The translations under genes and the position numbers were made by a program. A stretch of DNA of 24,096 bases from a virus: positions 1 through 24,096 of the IMG/VR virus record IMGVR_UViG_3300034073_003583, one strand, 5' to 3'. The notes under the pieces were generated by a model. The model ran no database searches. It had not been told where the DNA came from and saw only the letters and a program-made list of their open reading frames with translations. Each line of letters opens with the position of its first letter. Position 1 is the stretch's first letter. Positions 5,489 through 12,407 of this stretch are shown here, in pieces.

Positions 5489-6030
5489 ACCTGAACCATT
5501 TTGACTTAGACAACATCCCGACCACTGGCGGCGAACCTGGCGAATACGCGCCACTTCCGGCTGGCTGGTACTCGGCTACGGTTGCCGATATTGTGGAGAA
5601 AACCACTAAAGACGGCACTGGCGAATACCTGAATGTCCGCTTAAACATCACCGGCCCCACGCATGCCGGGCGGGTTGTGTTTACTAAACTGAACATCGTA
5701 AACAATAGCGCCACGGCGCAGGATATTGGGCGCAAACAACTTGCCGCGCTGTGCGATGCGTGCGGGTTCGGCGTTGGGCGTCGGCCTGCTGATACTGATG
5801 AATTAATCGGTGGCGATGTCCAGATTCTTCTCTCAATCCGCCCAGAGTCGAACGGGTATAAAGCGTCTAATGATGTTAAGGCGTTCAAGCCCGCGAACGG
5901 CGCGCCGATACCGAAGCCTGGGCCGGAAAAGTTATCTTCTACGTCTTTCTCTCCAACTGCCTATGAGTCGGAAAACCCTGCGCCGCGCGAGGTGCAAACC
6001 GGGCGCAAGCCGTGGGAAAAAGCAAAGTAA
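5485..6030 (+). CDS. DUF669 family protein, likely single-strand DNA binding partner
   Basis: The 181-residue product has the DUF669 pattern: an N-terminal YAPLPAGWYSATVADIVEKTTKDGTGEYLNVRLNI segment, a VVFTKLNIVNNSATAQDIGRKQLAALCDACG helix, then a GGDVQILLSIRPESNGYKASNDVKAF strand pair. The first and third parts look like an OB-type beta fold. The C-terminal 50 residues are proline- and serine-rich and end in charged residues, as in SSB-like tails. The family is widely suspected of binding single-stranded DNA. Translation is coupled to the ATPase gene (ATGA overlap). A hairpin terminator follows the stop codon. Confidence 0.8.
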   Translation: MNLNHFDLDNIPTTGGEPGEYAPLPAGWYSATVADIVEKTTKDGTGEYLNVRLNITGPTHAGRVVFTKLNIVNNSATAQDIGRKQLAALCDACGFGVGRRPADTDELIGGDVQILLSIRPESNGYKASNDVKAFKPANGAPIPKPGPEKLSSTSFSPTAYESENPAPREVQTGRKPWEKAK

Positions 6031-6038
6031 TCAAACCC

Positions 6039-6060
6039 GCCCCGCTTCGGCGGGGCTTTA
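6039..6060 (+). terminator. Intrinsic terminator-like hairpin
   Basis: GCCCCGC (6039-6045), TTCG loop, GCGGGGC (6050-6056), then TTTATC. The stem is strong but the T-run is short, so termination is probably partial and allows transcription into the downstream nuclease and helicase genes. Confidence 0.7.
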
Positions 6061-6078
6061 TCAGACTTTGGGGGATTT

Positions 6079-6252
6079 ATGGATAAAGAAACAAGGCAGT
6101 TAATTAATGACCTGCTCGACGAGGCCGATGGCTGCCGGAATAACGGCGTAAATGATTTGGCCTACCTGTTAGAGCGAGCAGCGGCAAAAATTAACAGGCT
6201 TTCGCAGTTGGGAAATGCGGCCAAACTGAGCACGCCGGAATGGTGGAAATAA
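6079..6252 (+). CDS. Small helical protein, 57 residues
   Basis: ATG at 6079 is preceded by GGGGGATTT, a ribosome binding site identical to those ahead of 10215 and 12679. The protein starts MDKETRQLINDLLDEADGC, is almost all helix (DLAYLLERAAAKINRLSQLG) and ends STPEWWK. Its TAA overlaps the next ATG (TAATG), so the two are translationally coupled. Position between recombination genes suggests a small accessory to replication or recombination, but no family is recognised. Confidence 0.7.
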   Translation: MDKETRQLINDLLDEADGCRNNGVNDLAYLLERAAAKINRLSQLGNAAKLSTPEWWK

Positions 6253-6767
6253 TGCACCATCTAACAGAATCACAGCGCCACCAAATAGCCGCCCGCATTT
6301 ATAAAATCCTGCGCGATAATCCGCTAGGGATTTCGCGGACAAACCTACTCGCGCACTTTGACGGCGTTTGTACTCGCGACCAGGCTCTAACGCAACTCGC
6401 CGAGTTGCGCGGCTGTGGCCTGGCGCACAATTTCAAACAGGCAGGCACAGGCACAAGAGTTTGGCGTCCATTCGCCACCAAAATCCGCCAGCCGCATGTT
6501 AGGCACGTAAAAGACCCATCCGCCGAAGCGCCGGGGCGCAAAATGAACCGGACTGAGATTATCCGGCCCGGTGATTTGGTATGGTCACGCGGTGGCTGGC
6601 GTCCGGTTATGGCGCAGTCTCTTGAAGACGGCGACCCCGTAGGCAATCGCCTAGTGGTGCGGCCAAAACCGGAAAAACCCGCCAAGCGGCGCGGCTCAGG
6701 CGTAAACAATGCACCAGCCTCGCGGGCTGATATTCGCGCGGCGCTTGATTGGAGTCCGCTAGAATGA
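6252..6767 (+). CDS. Winged-helix-like protein, 171 residues
   Basis: I take ATG at 6252 (MHHLTESQRHQIAARI), coupled to the previous stop, over an ATG 12 bases earlier that lacks a ribosome binding site. Residues 8-70 read as a winged helix: IAARIYKILRDNPLGISRTNLLAHF, then CTRDQALTQLAELRGCGLAHNF and a GTGTRVWRPF wing. The second half holds a short beta segment (EIIRPGDLVWSRGGWRPV) and a basic linker (KPEKPAKRRGSGVNN), ending RADIRAALDWSPLE. A DNA-binding role in replication or regulation is likely from the fold and context, but the family is not identified. Confidence 0.75.
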   Translation: MHHLTESQRHQIAARIYKILRDNPLGISRTNLLAHFDGVCTRDQALTQLAELRGCGLAHNFKQAGTGTRVWRPFATKIRQPHVRHVKDPSAEAPGRKMNRTEIIRPGDLVWSRGGWRPVMAQSLEDGDPVGNRLVVRPKPEKPAKRRGSGVNNAPASRADIRAALDWSPLE

Positions 6768-7741
6768 ACATAGTTGAGGCAATTGACGCATATCATTTTG
6801 CACAAACCGATACGCCACGCCAGCATTTAGGCGCGTCGGAAATCGGGCATGGCTGCGACCGCTGGCTGTGGCTCTCGTTCCACTGGGTGGTGAAAGATGA
6901 AAAGTCCGGGCGCATTCGCCGATTATTGCGCCGTGGGCAGCTAGAGGAATCGCAAATAATCGCCGATTTACAAGCAATCGGCGCAAAGATTTACGGCGAG
7001 CAAAGGCGCGTATCCTTTGGCCCGCACGTGGGCGGCCAGATTGATGCAATCGGGCGCGATTTGCCCGGATTAATCGGCGAGCATATCCTGGAATTTAAGA
7101 CCCACTCGCAAAAAAGCTTTAACGCAACTATCAAGCATTCCTTGACAGTTGCCAAACCGATGCACTTCGCACAGCTACAGGCGTACATGCTCGGCACAGG
7201 CATCCCGCGCGGCCTTTATATCGCCGTGTGCAAAAACACCGACGATATGTATACGGAGGTGGTTGAGCTAGATAGGCAGTTTGCTACTGAGCTAGTAGAG
7301 CGCGCTAACAGAATCGCGGCGCTAGACTATATCCCTGGCGGAATCAGTTCAAACCCGGCTTGGTACGAGTGCAAAATGTGCGCGGCCCATGATTTTTGCC
7401 ACGTCTCTAAACTGGCGAAACAGATTAATTGCCGCACGTGCGCAAGCGCGGAGCCACAATCGGCGGGTGGTTGGAAATGCGGCCAGTTCGGCGATTTAAT
7501 CCCAGCCGATTTCCAGGCAATCGGGTGCGATAATCACTTAATGCGCCCCGATTTAGTGCCCTGGCCGGCGATTGATGCCGGTTCCGACCATGTGATTTTC
7601 GAGATTGAAGGCGCACAGGTACGGAATGGCGTGGGCGGGTTCCTCAGTCGGGAACTAGTGGCGAATGCGCCGGCCTGCGCGTCGGGGGATGCGCTGCTTA
7701 TGGACATGCGAGAGAAATTTGAGGGGGAAATAAATGGCTGA
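6764..7741 (+). CDS. RecB/Cas4-type PD-(D/E)XK nuclease with Fe-S cysteine motif
   Basis: Predicted exonuclease for DNA end processing in phage recombination. ATG at 6764 overlaps the previous stop (ATGA) with GGAG 9 bases upstream; 325 residues. The nuclease core shows D94 in GGQIDAIG, E110-x-K112 in ILEFKTHS, and the RecB-family Q137-xxx-Y141 in AQLQAYM. C31 in HGCDRWLW together with C203, C206 and C212 (C-x2-C-x5-C in ECKMCAAHDFC) matches the four-cysteine Fe-S cluster of AddB, Cas4 and Dna2 type nucleases. A second set, C223, C226, C239 and C255, follows and could form an added zinc site. It sits between a winged-helix protein and a helicase, overlapping the latter by 8 bases. Confidence 0.85.
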   Translation: MNIVEAIDAYHFAQTDTPRQHLGASEIGHGCDRWLWLSFHWVVKDEKSGRIRRLLRRGQLEESQIIADLQAIGAKIYGEQRRVSFGPHVGGQIDAIGRDLPGLIGEHILEFKTHSQKSFNATIKHSLTVAKPMHFAQLQAYMLGTGIPRGLYIAVCKNTDDMYTEVVELDRQFATELVERANRIAALDYIPGGISSNPAWYECKMCAAHDFCHVSKLAKQINCRTCASAEPQSAGGWKCGQFGDLIPADFQAIGCDNHLMRPDLVPWPAIDAGSDHVIFEIEGAQVRNGVGGFLSRELVANAPACASGDALLMDMREKFEGEING

Positions 7742-9488
7742 GTTGCGCGATTATCAAAAGCGCGGGATGCGCATGCTTTATGAATGGTTTGAAAAAAATG
7801 ACGGCCACCCATGCCTTGTCATGCCTACTGGCTCAGGCAAAAGCCACATTATTGCGCAAATAGTAAAAGACGCAATGCAATGGTCAGGAACGCGCGTCTT
7901 GATGTTGACGCATGTTAAAGAACTCATCGAGCAAAACGCCGCCAAACTCCGCGCGGTCTGGCCTAATGCGCCGCTGGGGATTTACAGCGCAGGATTGGGT
8001 AAACGCGAGTTGGGCGAGCCGATTATCTTTGGCGGTGTTCAATCGCTCAGGAATAAATCGGAATTAATCGGCTTTGTCGATTTAATAATAATCGATGAGG
8101 CGCACTTGATTAATCATGATGCTGAAGGCGGCTATCGCCGATTAATCGCCGATTTGACCGCGATTAATCCCGATTTGCGAGTAATCGGCCTGACTGCTAC
8201 GCCTTACCGATTGGGGCACGGATTAATCACCGATGCGCCGGCGATTTTCTCCGATTTAATTGAGGTTGTCACGATTGAGGAGCTAGTTCATAAAGGACAA
8301 CTGGCGATTCTCAAAAGCAAAATCACCGAGGCGCGCTTAGACGTGTCAGGAGTCCATAAGCGCGGGGGCGATTACATAGAAAAAGAACTACAAGAGGCTG
8401 TTGATACTGCTATCAATAATTCTGCCGTTGTCGATGAGATTATCAGCCTTGCCGGTGACAGAAAAGCCTGGCTGATTTTCTGCGCCGGTGTTGACCACTC
8501 GCGCCATATCGCCGAGTTGTTAAACGACCGCGGAATCCAGACAGCATGCATTACAGGCGCAACGCCGAAAGCCGAGCGCGCCGATATTTTAGCCAGGTAC
8601 AAAGCCAGCGAGATCCGCGCGGTGACGAATGCGAATGTTTTAACTACTGGCTTCGACTACCCGGACATTGATTTAATCGCCATGCTCCGCCCAACAATGT
8701 CGCCTGGTCTATACGTCCAAATGGCCGGGCGCGGTCTGCGCCTGAAGTCGCATACGGATCACTGCTTAGTCCTAGATTTTGCTGGCGTCGTCTCACAGCA
8801 TGGCCCGATAACTGGTGTTAAGACGCCGGAGAAGAAACCCGGCAACGGCAAAGGCGATTCTCCGGTGAAGGCTTGCCCAGAATGCCACGAGCTTGTCGCC
8901 ATATCCACGCGCGTATGCCCTGATTGCGGGTATGTGTTCCCGCTCCAGGCATTAAACAATAAATTTGAGTTACACAACGACGATATTATGGGGCTGAAAG
9001 TTTGCCCGAAATGCCGGAAAATTCATGGCACACTGGCGATTAATTGCGAATGCGGCTATGAGTTTGATGACGTAGACCCTGAGGACATTAAGCGCAAGGC
9101 AAATAGTTCACAGCGGGAAATGAAAGTTTCTCGGTGGGCGTGGTTTGTCCATAAATCGAAGGGAAGCGGCAAGCCGTGCTTGGCGGTCACATACTCCAGC
9201 GGCGATAGCCATATGACAGAATATTTCACGGTTTGGCATCCTGGCTACCCTGGCGAAAAATCCAGAAAAACGCTTTTCAATAAAGCGCTCGGTGGCGTGT
9301 ACGCCTTAATTGATGGGGAATTGGAGGGTGTAGACGTTTTTGGCGGGATGGTTAAGGAAAACGGCGAAATTGACCAAGACAAAGCGCTAGAATTTGCCGA
9401 ACTTGTAACCGAGTCAGTCAAGCCCCCGCGCTCCATAACCTACGAATACGATGGCAAATTTCCACGCATTATAAAGAGGGAGTTTTGA
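7734..9488 (+). CDS. Superfamily 2 DEAH helicase with two C-terminal zinc ribbons
   Basis: Predicted ATP-dependent DNA helicase or translocase of the type III restriction/UvsW-like branch. Motifs in order: LRDYQKRG (Q-like, 4-11), MPTGSGKS (motif I, 30-37), DEAH (II, 121-124), GLTATP (III, 152-157), NVLTTGFDYP (V, about 301-310) and QMAGRGLR (VI, 329-336). After the helicase core two cysteine clusters follow: C381/C384 with C395/C398 and C424/C427 with C438/C440, both ribbon-like. The last 130 residues (KVSRWAWFVHKSKGSGKPC onward) form a separate beta-rich domain often found after such ribbons in phage helicases. ATG at 7734 overlaps the nuclease gene by 8 bases with GGGGGAAATA upstream. Likely role: branch migration or fork restart. 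Confidence 0.9.
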   Translation: MAELRDYQKRGMRMLYEWFEKNDGHPCLVMPTGSGKSHIIAQIVKDAMQWSGTRVLMLTHVKELIEQNAAKLRAVWPNAPLGIYSAGLGKRELGEPIIFGGVQSLRNKSELIGFVDLIIIDEAHLINHDAEGGYRRLIADLTAINPDLRVIGLTATPYRLGHGLITDAPAIFSDLIEVVTIEELVHKGQLAILKSKITEARLDVSGVHKRGGDYIEKELQEAVDTAINNSAVVDEIISLAGDRKAWLIFCAGVDHSRHIAELLNDRGIQTACITGATPKAERADILARYKASEIRAVTNANVLTTGFDYPDIDLIAMLRPTMSPGLYVQMAGRGLRLKSHTDHCLVLDFAGVVSQHGPITGVKTPEKKPGNGKGDSPVKACPECHELVAISTRVCPDCGYVFPLQALNNKFELHNDDIMGLKVCPKCRKIHGTLAINCECGYEFDDVDPEDIKRKANSSQREMKVSRWAWFVHKSKGSGKPCLAVTYSSGDSHMTEYFTVWHPGYPGEKSRKTLFNKALGGVYALIDGELEGVDVFGGMVKENGEIDQDKALEFAELVTESVKPPRSITYEYDGKFPRIIKREF

Positions 9489-9490
9489 TT

Positions 9491-9856
9491 ATGAAAATTA
9501 GCGCATTAATGCCTGAAAAAATCCACGACGAACATTGGGAGCAGCGCGAGTTTGTTTCATGGTTCCGCAAAAATTACCCAGGCGTTCTAATTTACGCCAC
9601 GCCGAACGGCGGTGAGCGTTCAATTTCCACAGCCGCGCGCCTGAAAGTCGAGGGCGTTGTTGCCGGCATCCCGGATTTGTTTGTCCCTGAGTGGCGGCTG
9701 TTTATCGAAATGAAGCGCACGGTGGGCGGGCGGCTATCGCCAGCACAGAAAGAGATAATCACGCATTTGGAGTGCGTCGGTTATCGCGTCTTTGTCGCGC
9801 ACGGTTGCCAAGCGGCAATAGATTTTATTGTCGAGAATTATGGGCCTGGTGTATAA
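9491..9856 (+). CDS. VRR-NUC domain nuclease, 121 residues
   Basis: Stand-alone VRR-NUC domain, a PD-(D/E)XK-like fold seen in phage nucleases and in the FAN1 nuclease. Residues that fit: E17 and E20 in HWEQREF, ATPNGGERS near 37, D62 in GIPDLF, E73-x-K75 in LFIEMKR, and the conserved LSPAQKE at about 82-88. I use ATG at 9491, 8 bases after GGGAG, rather than the TTG six bases earlier, which is too near that site. Its usual partners in phages are superfamily 2 helicases, as here. It probably cuts branched or structured DNA during phage replication. Confidence 0.9.
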   Translation: MKISALMPEKIHDEHWEQREFVSWFRKNYPGVLIYATPNGGERSISTAARLKVEGVVAGIPDLFVPEWRLFIEMKRTVGGRLSPAQKEIITHLECVGYRVFVAHGCQAAIDFIVENYGPGV

Positions 9857-9885
9857 TTTTACCTGGCTAAATTTTCGGAGGTCAT

Positions 9886-10194
9886 ATGGCACGCTTAAGC
9901 ATTGATGAGTTAATAGACAGTATTGGCTTTTTCCCTGGCGGGAAAGTCGGGGATATCCCGAAGGCATTCACGCGCAAGGCATTTGCGGCCAAACTCGGGG
10001 GGGAGGAGTGGGATTACGCAAAGTACAATCTCACGGAGGTCAAAAAGCGCGCACGGGAGCGGGCTTTAGCAGAGAAGTACGCACCGAAGGAGGCTGGCGT
10101 GTTGGTAACTGGCTTTCGCGGCGAGGTGCTGACTGACGAAAGCCGCGCTCAGCTTGTGGCGATGCTTGAATCCGCTGGTTATAACATCGCTTAA
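9886..10194 (+). CDS. Small unknown phage protein, 102 residues
   Basis: ATG at 9886 follows a near-perfect GGAGGTC site. The protein begins MARLSIDELIDSIGFFPGGKVGDIPKAF, then a KAFAAKLGG segment, a basic helix (LTEVKKRARERALAEKYAPK) and a C-terminal helix (ESRAQLVAMLESAGY). It is soluble and mixed in charge. No catalytic motif is recognised. It is in the rightward replication operon between the VRR-NUC nuclease and the membrane protein. Confidence 0.7.
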   Translation: MARLSIDELIDSIGFFPGGKVGDIPKAFTRKAFAAKLGGEEWDYAKYNLTEVKKRARERALAEKYAPKEAGVLVTGFRGEVLTDESRAQLVAMLESAGYNIA

Positions 10195-10214
10195 TGACTG
10201 CATACGGGGGATTT

Positions 10215-11459
10215 ATGGAAATTACACAGAGAGAAGCGCACGGCCAAAGGCTTGAAAAAGTCGGTCTGTTCATGGCTGGCGCGGCGATTTTTATTGATGC
10301 CGGCAGTATCCTAAAGCTGGCGTCCGGCCCGGTGCAATCAATCGCTGGCCTGATGCTTTTGACGGTGTTGGTTTTGTCGCGTGTGTACCTGCCTGGGATT
10401 ATCATGCGCTCCAAGGCGTTGCGTATGCACGCAAGCGCCGGGGTGGTGTCGGTAACGCTGGTTTTGTCCCTGGCGGTGACTATGGCCTTGCTGGCGTCCG
10501 CTATCGCGGACACTTTGAAAGAGCGCGCGGCGGACATGCGCGCCCAAGGTGCAAACGCTGTGTTTGCGCGGCAGAATCTAGAAACCGCACAGGCACGGCT
10601 TAATGAACTGTTGGCGCAAGCCGGCGATGTAACGGCGCTTGCCGGTTCGGGTGCGATGCTGCGCTCTCTGGATTCGAGCATCCAACGGGCACGTGCTGGG
10701 TTTGATGAGGAAATGCATGCGCTTTTGGCCAGTGAAGCCAGGAACGCCAGCGGCGCGAATACCGGCGTAAAAGTGGGCGATTTTATGGCTTCCAACTGTG
10801 CGCTAATTTCCAATCAATACAAAGGGTTGCATGCGATTTATGCGGGCCAGTGTCGGGCGATTCTGGACAATCGGCGGGCGGCCACGGCGCAGATTGATGC
10901 GGACAAAAACCAGGCGACCGCTAACGCTCAATTGTATGGCGAGATTGAGGCGGCCCGCGCTCAGTTGGCGGAAGCGCAGCGGGCGGTTTTAGCCGTCGGC
11001 AGCCAGGCCGTGGAAGGCGATGGTTATCCGAGTTTCACGAAGTTTTTTATGCCGGTTCTGGCCTGGCCTTGGCTTGGTATTGAACCGACCCACGAAAACG
11101 CGGCGGTTCTTTTTGCCTGGGTGGTGGCGTTCATTTTTGCGATGACGGCTTGGGCATTCGCCCACGGTGCGGCCATTCATAACCAGCCAACGCCGCGCAC
11201 GATGCCCGCCGCCCGTGGGTTTTCTGCTGTGATTGCCGACAGACTGAGAAACAGCGAGACGCGGCCACAGCCTGCCCAGGCGGCGGGGATTGGGTTTGTG
11301 CTCGGCGATTCACCGGCCCAGGGCGGCGGTAATCGCCAGGCCGCCTATAATCGGGCACGGGCGGCGGGGAAAAATTGCAGCCAGGCGGCGGCGGAGGCTG
11401 GCATTCCACCGGGAAGCGCTTCACGGCACGAGGCTAGATACCGGGATGTGAATAAATAA
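10215..11459 (+). CDS. Four-helix membrane protein with HTH-like C-terminus, 414 residues
   Basis: ATG at 10215 follows GGGGGATTT, the repeated strong site; an in-frame ATG at 10194 is possible. Hydrophobic segments lie at about 16-36, 42-64, 74-99 and 295-320. Between the third and fourth is a long alanine- and glutamine-rich coiled-coil region (about 100-265) with two cysteines (195, 213). If both ends are cytoplasmic, this loop is periplasmic. The C-terminal tail after 320 is basic and proline-rich and ends in a segment, RQAAYNRARAAGKNCSQAAA then AGIPPGSASRHEARYR (about 374-410), that looks like a helix-turn-helix. A membrane-anchored DNA tether or sensor is conceivable. I know no characterised homologue. 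Confidence 0.75.
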   Translation: MEITQREAHGQRLEKVGLFMAGAAIFIDAGSILKLASGPVQSIAGLMLLTVLVLSRVYLPGIIMRSKALRMHASAGVVSVTLVLSLAVTMALLASAIADTLKERAADMRAQGANAVFARQNLETAQARLNELLAQAGDVTALAGSGAMLRSLDSSIQRARAGFDEEMHALLASEARNASGANTGVKVGDFMASNCALISNQYKGLHAIYAGQCRAILDNRRAATAQIDADKNQATANAQLYGEIEAARAQLAEAQRAVLAVGSQAVEGDGYPSFTKFFMPVLAWPWLGIEPTHENAAVLFAWVVAFIFAMTAWAFAHGAAIHNQPTPRTMPAARGFSAVIADRLRNSETRPQPAQAAGIGFVLGDSPAQGGGNRQAAYNRARAAGKNCSQAAAEAGIPPGSASRHEARYRDVNK

Positions 11460-11468
11460 AATATTCTC

Positions 11469-11510
11469 TTGACACTGTATTAATGCCGTACTATAATTAT
11501 TCCCATAGTA
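11469..11510 (+). promoter_or_regulatory. Perfect consensus sigma70 promoter with candidate operator
   Basis: TTGACA (11469-11474) and TATAAT (11492-11497), 17-base spacer. TACTAT (11489-11494) and ATAGTA (11505-11510) form an inverted repeat spanning the -10 element and start site. The block 11491-11510, CTATAATTATTCCCATAGTA, matches 18 of 20 bases of the leftward promoter near 2035-2054. It drives the gene at 11541 and probably the whole right accessory strip. Confidence 0.9.
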
Positions 11511-11540
11511 AGGCAGCACCACACACACCGGAGAATAGCC

Positions 11541-11768
11541 ATGTTAAGCCTGACCAAAACCTTTCTGGAATCTTGCGAACATCTGACCGCCAAAGAAAAA
11601 GCCCGTTACCTGAGCGGCGCGAATTGCCTCCGAGACATGGTAATCCATGTTAAAGAAAACGGCGGGAACGGCGATATTTTAGAAGCGGCCTCACAAGTCC
11701 ACGACTACGCGCTTGATAACTGGGCTTACACCGCACCAGGCGCCCATCGCTGGGCGCCAATTCACTAG
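11541..11768 (+). CDS. Small protein, 75 residues, paralogue of the gene at 1752-2000
   Basis: ATG at 11541 with CGGAG upstream, behind a CACCACACACACC leader. It starts MLSLTKTFLESCEHLTAKEKARY and has VHDYALDNWA near residue 62, matching the start and end signatures of the 82-residue protein on the other side of the replication module. Where that protein stops right after NWA, this one carries 13 more residues (YTAPGAHRWAPIH). They are encoded largely by a perfect hairpin at 11739-11758, suggesting the ORF was extended into a structural element. Function unknown. Confidence 0.75.
   Translation: MLSLTKTFLESCEHLTAKEKARYLSGANCLRDMVIHVKENGGNGDILEAASQVHDYALDNWAYTAPGAHRWAPIH
11739..11758. repeat. 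Hairpin, left member of an inverted pair
   Basis: GGCGCCCATCGCTGGGCGCC: an 8-base perfect stem with a TCGC loop, inside the last codons of the 75-residue gene. The reverse complement of the hairpin at 12045-12064 differs at only two positions, and these keep the stem paired. No T-run follows, so it is not a standard terminator. Confidence 0.85.
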
Positions 11769-11776
11769 GGGGAGTT

Positions 11777-12037
11777 ATGAGATTCGGCGGAAGCGAAGTG
11801 ACTAGATACGAAGTAATTATGAATGCTGGCGGGGGCCAGAAAAGAATAGGATTTTCACGGCTCGGCAGAAACGGCTTGCTGTCTTTAATCAGGAACAGCG
11901 AATTAGCACAATCTGCGGTTAAACACATTAGCGACGATTGCCCTTTGTACATAAAGGGCGGCAACAAAAAAACCGTGATTACTGTTTCTGATGTTAGTTT
12001 CTTTTTCAGCGGCAAAACTGAAAAAGATAGCCGGTAA
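11777..12037 (+). CDS. Small unknown protein, 86 residues
   Basis: ATG at 11777 follows GGGGGAGTT, a close variant of the repeated strong site. The protein begins MRFGGSEVTRYEVIMNAGGGQKRIGFSRLGR and contains LLSLIRNSELAQSAVKHI and a C-terminal VITVSDVSFFFSGKTEKDSR. It is predicted to be a small mixed alpha/beta protein without membrane segments. Two closely related hairpins in opposite orientation flank it (11739-11758 and 12045-12064), so it may be an exchangeable cassette. Function unknown. Confidence 0.65.
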   Translation: MRFGGSEVTRYEVIMNAGGGQKRIGFSRLGRNGLLSLIRNSELAQSAVKHISDDCPLYIKGGNKKTVITVSDVSFFFSGKTEKDSR

Positions 12038-12044
12038 ACTACAA

Positions 12045-12064
12045 GGCACCCAGCGATGGGTGCC
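12045..12064. repeat. Hairpin, right member of an inverted pair
   Basis: GGCACCCAGCGATGGGTGCC: an 8-base perfect stem with a GCGA loop, 8 bases after the stop of the 86-residue gene. Compared with the reverse complement of 11739-11758, one G-C pair has become A-T, a compensated change. It is followed by CAACACCACAG, not by a T-run. Confidence 0.85.
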
Positions 12065-12086
12065 CAACACCACAGCAGGAAAAGCC

Positions 12087-12407
12087 ATGAATACGAAAAT
12101 CCCAGAATTTAACAGCCGTGCCGAGTTTGAGCGCTGGTTTGCGGACGGCAATCCGGCATCTGTCGAGAGAGACGCGGCAGGCCATTACAAACTAATTCAG
12201 GCTTCCAACGCTTGGATGGCCTGGCAGTGCGCAGTAATCGCGGCGGCGCAGTATGTTAGTGCGGCCTATTTGGACATAGGAAACGAAATTTCCGCCGAGT
12301 TGCACGGCAATTTTGACGCCGCTAATTTTTCCAAGCTGACCGGCGCACGTGATGCACTTGTGGCGGTTGCGGATGGATTACGTGGAGGTGTGGAATGGAC
12401 AAGCTGA
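12087..12407 (+). CDS. Small unknown protein, 106 residues
   Basis: ATG at 12087 (MNTKIPEFNSRAEFERWF) follows a CACCACAGCAGGAAAAGCC leader with AGGA; a longer in-frame start at 11991 would run through the previous gene and the hairpin and is rejected. The protein has an acidic-aromatic N-terminus, a central helical stretch (ASNAWMAWQCAVIAAAQYVSAAYL) that is only mildly hydrophobic, and a C-terminal helix (ARDALVAVADGLRGGVEW). The stop overlaps the next gene by 13 bases. No family recognised. Confidence 0.65.
   Translation: MNTKIPEFNSRAEFERWFADGNPASVERDAAGHYKLIQASNAWMAWQCAVIAAAQYVSAAYLDIGNEISAELHGNFDAANFSKLTGARDALVAVADGLRGGVEWTS

Noticed and set aside
10040-10813. 257-residue minus-strand frame opposite the membrane protein gene
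   Set aside because: The plus-strand gene has a strong start, membrane segments and operon context; the reverse frame has none.
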